Below are positions 55,001-61,000 of a stretch of DNA of 64,000 nt, piece after piece (position 1 is the stretch's first letter; each line of letters opens with the position of its first letter). A model generated the notes under the pieces. That model made no database searches. It saw nothing but the letters and a program-made list of their open reading frames with translations, and had not been told where the DNA came from. The stretch is from NCBI GenBank assembly GCA_950022655.1, contig OX465587.1, positions 33,421,716 to 33,485,715 of the forward strand. The letters run 5' to 3'. The position numbers and the translations under genes are program-made. The DNA is from Alentia gelatinosa (lineage: Eukaryota; Annelida; Polychaeta; Phyllodocida; Polynoidae).

Positions 55001-58000
55001 CATGCCCCAACAACAGCTGTCAATCATTACTTACATGTGGGTTATTACTAAACCCACCTCTACCCAGAGCCTGGCCTAGCTGGGCTTATGGTAGTACCCT
55101 TTCAACATAATTGGGTCACTGTACAAGGGTATCAAACATCAAAACCAATTGTTACTGATTCATTCCGGCATCAGTTATATGAGAATTAGGGATCTGTGTC
55201 AATGTCTTATAGGCTTTGGTGAGATTACTTGTAGAGGAGGCTACTTCCTAGAGGGGTGGTTAGTTACAGTAGAGTGTCAGATGAGAATCGGCTCTGCTGT
55301 GCACATTGCTTACTAGGACTGATTCGTGGGAAGTGTTTGTGTTTACACTGACCTGCGATCCACATCCTCCTCTTTCTGCTCGCAGCAGCCGTTCATCAGC
55401 TGGTTCGGGGTCCACTTAACAGTCAACCCCTCAGCGCCCTGGTGTAGGGACAGGTACCCCGCCAGCCGCTCCACGTCTTCCTTCTGTGTGACGGTAAACA
55501 AGGTAAACACTATTATATATGAGAACAGTATTGGCGGGTTCTAAGGTTCACTTAACAGTAAACCCCTCAATGCCCTGGTGCAGGGACAAATACCCCGCCA
55601 GCCGCTCCACGTCTTCCTTCTGTATGACGGTAAACATGATAAACACTAATAGACAAGAGAAAAGTATCGGCTGGTTCGGGGTTGACTGTTAAGTCAACCC
55701 CTCAGCACCCTGGTGTAGGGACAGGTATCCCCCCAGCCACTCCACGTCTTCCTTTTGTGTAATGGTAAACAAGATTAACACTATCATACATGAGAATAGT
55801 ATTGGCTGGTTCAGGGTCCACTTAACAGTCAACCCCTCAGCGCCCTAGTGCAGGAACAGGTACTCAGCCAGCTACTCAACATCTTCCTTTTGTGATATGG
55901 TAGACAAGATAAACACTATTAGATATGATAAGAGTATCGGCTGGTTCGGGGTTCACTTAACAGTCAACCCCTCAGCGCCCTGGTGTAGGGACAGGTACCC
56001 CGCCAGCCGCTCCACGTCTTCCTTCTGTGTAACGGTAAACAAGGTAAACTTTTATATACAAGAACAGTATCGACTGGTTCAGGGTTCACTTAACGGTCAA
56101 CCCCTCATTCTTAACACTTGGCAGCCCTGAGACAAGCAGGTAATACCTCTTGAAACCGCCGATTCCAGGCTCCACAGGCCAGTGTGCTATCCCACCACCC
56201 TAAAACAAATGATACAGGTATGTAGCAAACGTAGCTTGTAAGGTACCCTTACCAATTTTTTTTTTCAAAAGCGCGATTTTTTACTCGAAACCGCGATTTT
56301 CTTTTCTCAAAACCGTGATTTTTTCGAAACCATAATCTTTCGAAACCGCGATCCCTCGAGCGATCACATGGACATACATGATACAGGTAAGACTTACCGG
56401 CTGGACCATGACGTTGTTCTTGCCGTAGAGCAGTGTAGACCGGGAGTTCTGGTGAAGCGACTCCACATACTCCTTAGCTGACATGGGTGCTGAACGCATG
56501 CTGTCTTCCGAAGAGGAGCTCGTGTTTCTTCGCACCTGCTGACAGAGACCATGCGTCAGTTTCCTGCAGTCTCCTAAAACAACACTTACAGTCCCCAAAA
56601 AGACACCCAGTGCCCAATTTGATACTCAATGGCTTCAAAATGACACCAAAAGTCTCAAAAATGGTACTACTAGTCTTCAGATTGAGATTAAAAATTATAC
56701 TGAAGATTATACTCCAAGTCTTTGAAATGGGAAAAGTCTCCAAAATAACACCAGGAGTGTCAAAATTGTAATATTTGTCTTCAAATGAAGACTGAAAATA
56801 ATGTTCAAATTCATACTCTTTGAATTAAGAAAAGCCTCCAAAATAACACAAAAAGTCTAAAAAATCATACGCAAATTCTTCGAAGTGAAGGTTGGAGGTG
56901 AGCGACAGTATTATGGAATAAAAGTTAGTTTCATACTCAGTTACTTTAGAAGAAATTGTAAACTTTACATTTCTAACTTATTTCACCCTGGAAGACAAGA
57001 GTGCTGTCTGTGAACACAGTACTGCACATCCACAATGATAGCGTCCTGACTCTAGACTCGATTCAATTTACCCAAATCATGTCCCGATCCTGCTCGGGCC
57101 ATGTTCGGTCCCTATTCAGATCAGGGCTACAGCAGCCCCCCGATTAAGGCCTGAGTGGTGATCGGCACAATATCTGGCCAAATGGAATCAAGCCTTTAAT
57201 AAACAGCACTGTTCTGACTTCTTTTGGGTTGTATGTTTTGGGTGCAAATATTCCACAAAGAGAAGCCTCTTGGGCATAACGCAGACAATTGTTGGACCTG
57301 ACACAACAAGGGGCTTAAAATATGATATTTTGTCTCCAAACAGATTAAAAGGGGCCTTTCCCCTCCTTGGAGAGTGGAAACGTGTGGAGTCAAATGTGGG
57401 AGTTGAAGTGGACTTGTCAAACTGATCCTGTACATATTTCATTTCAGATGAACATTTGACTGGATACCAACATAACAGATGAGCAAGTTCAGCCTGTAAG
57501 ACATCAACACCTATCTCATGATTATTTTAATTTTGGTCAACCTTTGGTCCATATGGTCGTCCATAAGTGTTAAATAAAGTTTACCCACATAGTCCCTGGG
57601 TCTCCTTGGCATACAAAAAAGGGTCTTCATGTACGATCCTAGATTATTAAACGGCCCTCAGAATCGGACCAGATAAAACTGATGCGTCGACATCTTATAG
57701 GCTTCATACATGAAGTTTTATGACCACAAAGAGGACTCAGATACATATGATCAAATCTTAACAACATACTTAACGTGATTAACGGATAATCATCAATAAT
57801 TCTTTATTATCAATATGAATACCATATACCAGGCATGGGATTTGGAAATAACAACAAATTTGAAAAAAAAACAAAACATGTAAGTAGGGGGGGGGGGGGG
57901 GGTATCTGGACGCTACGCTTCGTAGCCAGCATACCTCCGTTTCCAGAGGGTGACCGACGGACACTACGCTTTTTTTCGAATTTATCGGTCAAGAATTGAC

Positions 58001-61000
58001 TTGGGAGATTCAAATAAAGATCAGTAGTTAGCGAAAGATATGCAGAAACCCATTGGTAGGTTTATATTCTGATTCACGATAGGCAAAATATGATTATTTG
58101 CCGTTGTTTGTTATGCGGTTCCCCGCAAGTGCGAGAACGTTGTCTCCAGAAAAGGAAGCGTAGCGTCCAATTTACGAAGGGTGGCGTCCAAAGTGTGCTG
58201 GCTGAGAGCTAAATTACGTTTTTTTTTATGTTTATTTATTTTCTGCTCGGATTTATATTAATCTAAAAAAATACCCATGGGATGTGAAAACATCTGGAAA
58301 TCTGGGTGAATCCCATGCCTGATACGCACTCAACTTCAGTTATCATAGTTTTACGGCTTCGACGAGTTTTAGAGCGGCTTCGACACCAGGCTTTTATAAA
58401 TCACAGGGCAGGCTGTCGCATCGTTTATCTCACCCTTGGTATTTATTCTCAATAGACTTAACATTGGGAATTCGTATCCAATGCCCATGGAGTATTTAGA
58501 CAAAATACTCAATAGGGGATTATGTCACAAATGTTAGCCAATCAGTCAATATGAGGATCGAGACAAATTCAGAAAAAAATTAATATTGGGAACTCGTATC
58601 CAATGCTCATGGAGTATCGGGAATAAAAGTCTCAATAGGGGATTATGTCACAAATGTTAGCCAATCAGTCAATATGAGGGTTGAGATAAATTCAGAAACC
58701 TATTCAAGTTTAGGGTCAGAGCTTGATTCCATCTGATTTCAATCTCTACGTAATTCACACGGCTTCGCCTTGTGAATTATTACGCTATTCAAATTCGATG
58801 GGATACGAGCTCTGACCTTAAACTTTCATAGGTTTCCTCTATAGAACCTAAGACATTTATATTTAACAATTCCACATTGGGGCTTAACATGCAAACATTT
58901 ACATTTCACTGGTTCAGGGTTTCATGTCAGGGTTCCTGTATGAGAGCTTTACATGGGAGAACTTCACATACCAGGGTAGTACATCTCCACTGTTGACAGG
59001 TCCGGTCTTATCACCATAAACATGCTGGAGTCTTATATCTAACATCCCTGAATCGCTTCTTGTATGGGGCCCTGTTTGGCAGGGATTCACACATAAGAAC
59101 TCAACATGTCAATGTGGTCTGTGTCTTCATTCAGATGTCACACATTAGAGATCCATATGCCACAACTTCATGGAATTTCATGCAGTGGGTTGAGATGGAA
59201 TGGCTTGGGTGATTATAGGTTCACTGTGGATGGCCTCAGTTCATTTACCATCACAGTCTCTGACACATGCTTCACATGTCACAGCAGGAATGTATTACGG
59301 CTTCACATTTTTTTCAAGTGTCCTTGCTTCACATGTCACAGCTTCACATACAATGTATTGACGTTTCACATGTTCATGTTTCAATGCTTCACATGTCACA
59401 GCTTCACATACAATGTATTGACGTTTCACATGTTCATGTTTCAATGCTTCACATGTCACAGCTTCACATACAATGTATTGGAGCTTCACATGTTCATGTT
59501 TCAATGCTCTACATGTCACATCTTCACTGAAATATATCACAGCTTCACATGTTCATATTTCTTTGTTTCACATGTCATTGCTTCCCATTTCACTGGTTCA
59601 CATGGCTCAGTTTCAGTTCAGGGATGCCAGTTGGGGTAAAAAAAAAACATTGAAATATTTTCCATTGCAATGCAGGGTTTACACATTCCATACACACTAG
59701 AGTAGGGAATCAAAGAATCAAGGTAAAGCTCCAGTTTTTACATGGGTCAGCGGGGAGGTTCAGTGGGGGATCATGGGCTGTGTTTGAATTGGGTAATTTA
59801 GCAGTTGGTATATCAATATTACACAAGGAAAAACGTTTTTTTATACTGAAAACGAAAACATGAATTTCAGCGGGAACATTGAAAACTGGCATCCCTGTCA
59901 GTTACAATGAATTAAAGGTTCATATGTTCATGTTCCACTGCTTCACATGATACATCTTCACTAAAATATAATACAGCTTCACATGTTTATGGTTCACTGC
60001 TTCACATGTCACTGCTTCACATTTCAGTGCTTCACATGTCCCAACTTCAGGTACAATGAACTAAAGCTTCACATGTTCATGTTTCACTGCTTCACATGTT
60101 ACCGCATAATACACCACCCCACATAAGCCATAATACAGGGACCAATACTTCAACACCACCACTTGACGGGCACCACAGGCACAATAGAGACTCTTTGACA
60201 GTTGCACTAGGAATCAGGTGTTACGGATAGTTGCTAGATCTCTAATTATTTCAGATCAAAAATGCCCGTCACTGCAGCTGCCACAACTAAGCTGGACAAG
60301 TGTTACATAGCGGGTAGCAGGCGTGTGTGCTACTGACTTGTATGATTCGTTCACACCAAACTACACACATCTTACCATCGCCTACGTGATACGAAAAAAT
60401 AACATACGCCGAGAAAATCAGAAGGAAACTTTCAGAAATTTGTAGTGCAATTTTATTCTAAATAAAATGAATTTCTATGAACTTTCTATTGATATCTATG
60501 TCTACATAGTTGCTATGAGTGCTTAGTGAGATTTATTGTAACTAGTGCAGATCTTAACACTTAGACAGCAGCGTTATCAACTACGGTGGCAGAAGTCAGC
60601 CGTTAGCCTAGAGCTACCACAGCGCCACATGTTTGCAGTTTATCTATTGGAGACTTAACTGATTTACGTCAATCCTAGTTTTTACAACTGAAGATATAGT
60701 CACACAGTGATTTTCCACCATGCTATAACGCAAATTGTTCAACACAATCCAATCTCACTTTTTTATGGTTACACCACCATTCCCATGAAGGAGAAATATA
60801 TAAAACAATTTTTTTAACAAATTACAAGGGAGAAATATTTTGGTGAAATTTGGAAGAAGTAAAATGATATATATATTTTAAATGAAGGTAAACATAGGAA
60901 TAGTGTAGGGAATATTAACAATGAAAAATAAGTTCTGTTGTGCATTAACTAAATAAACCTAAATAATGATCTAGAATAATTTCCAATTTTTACAAAAATG

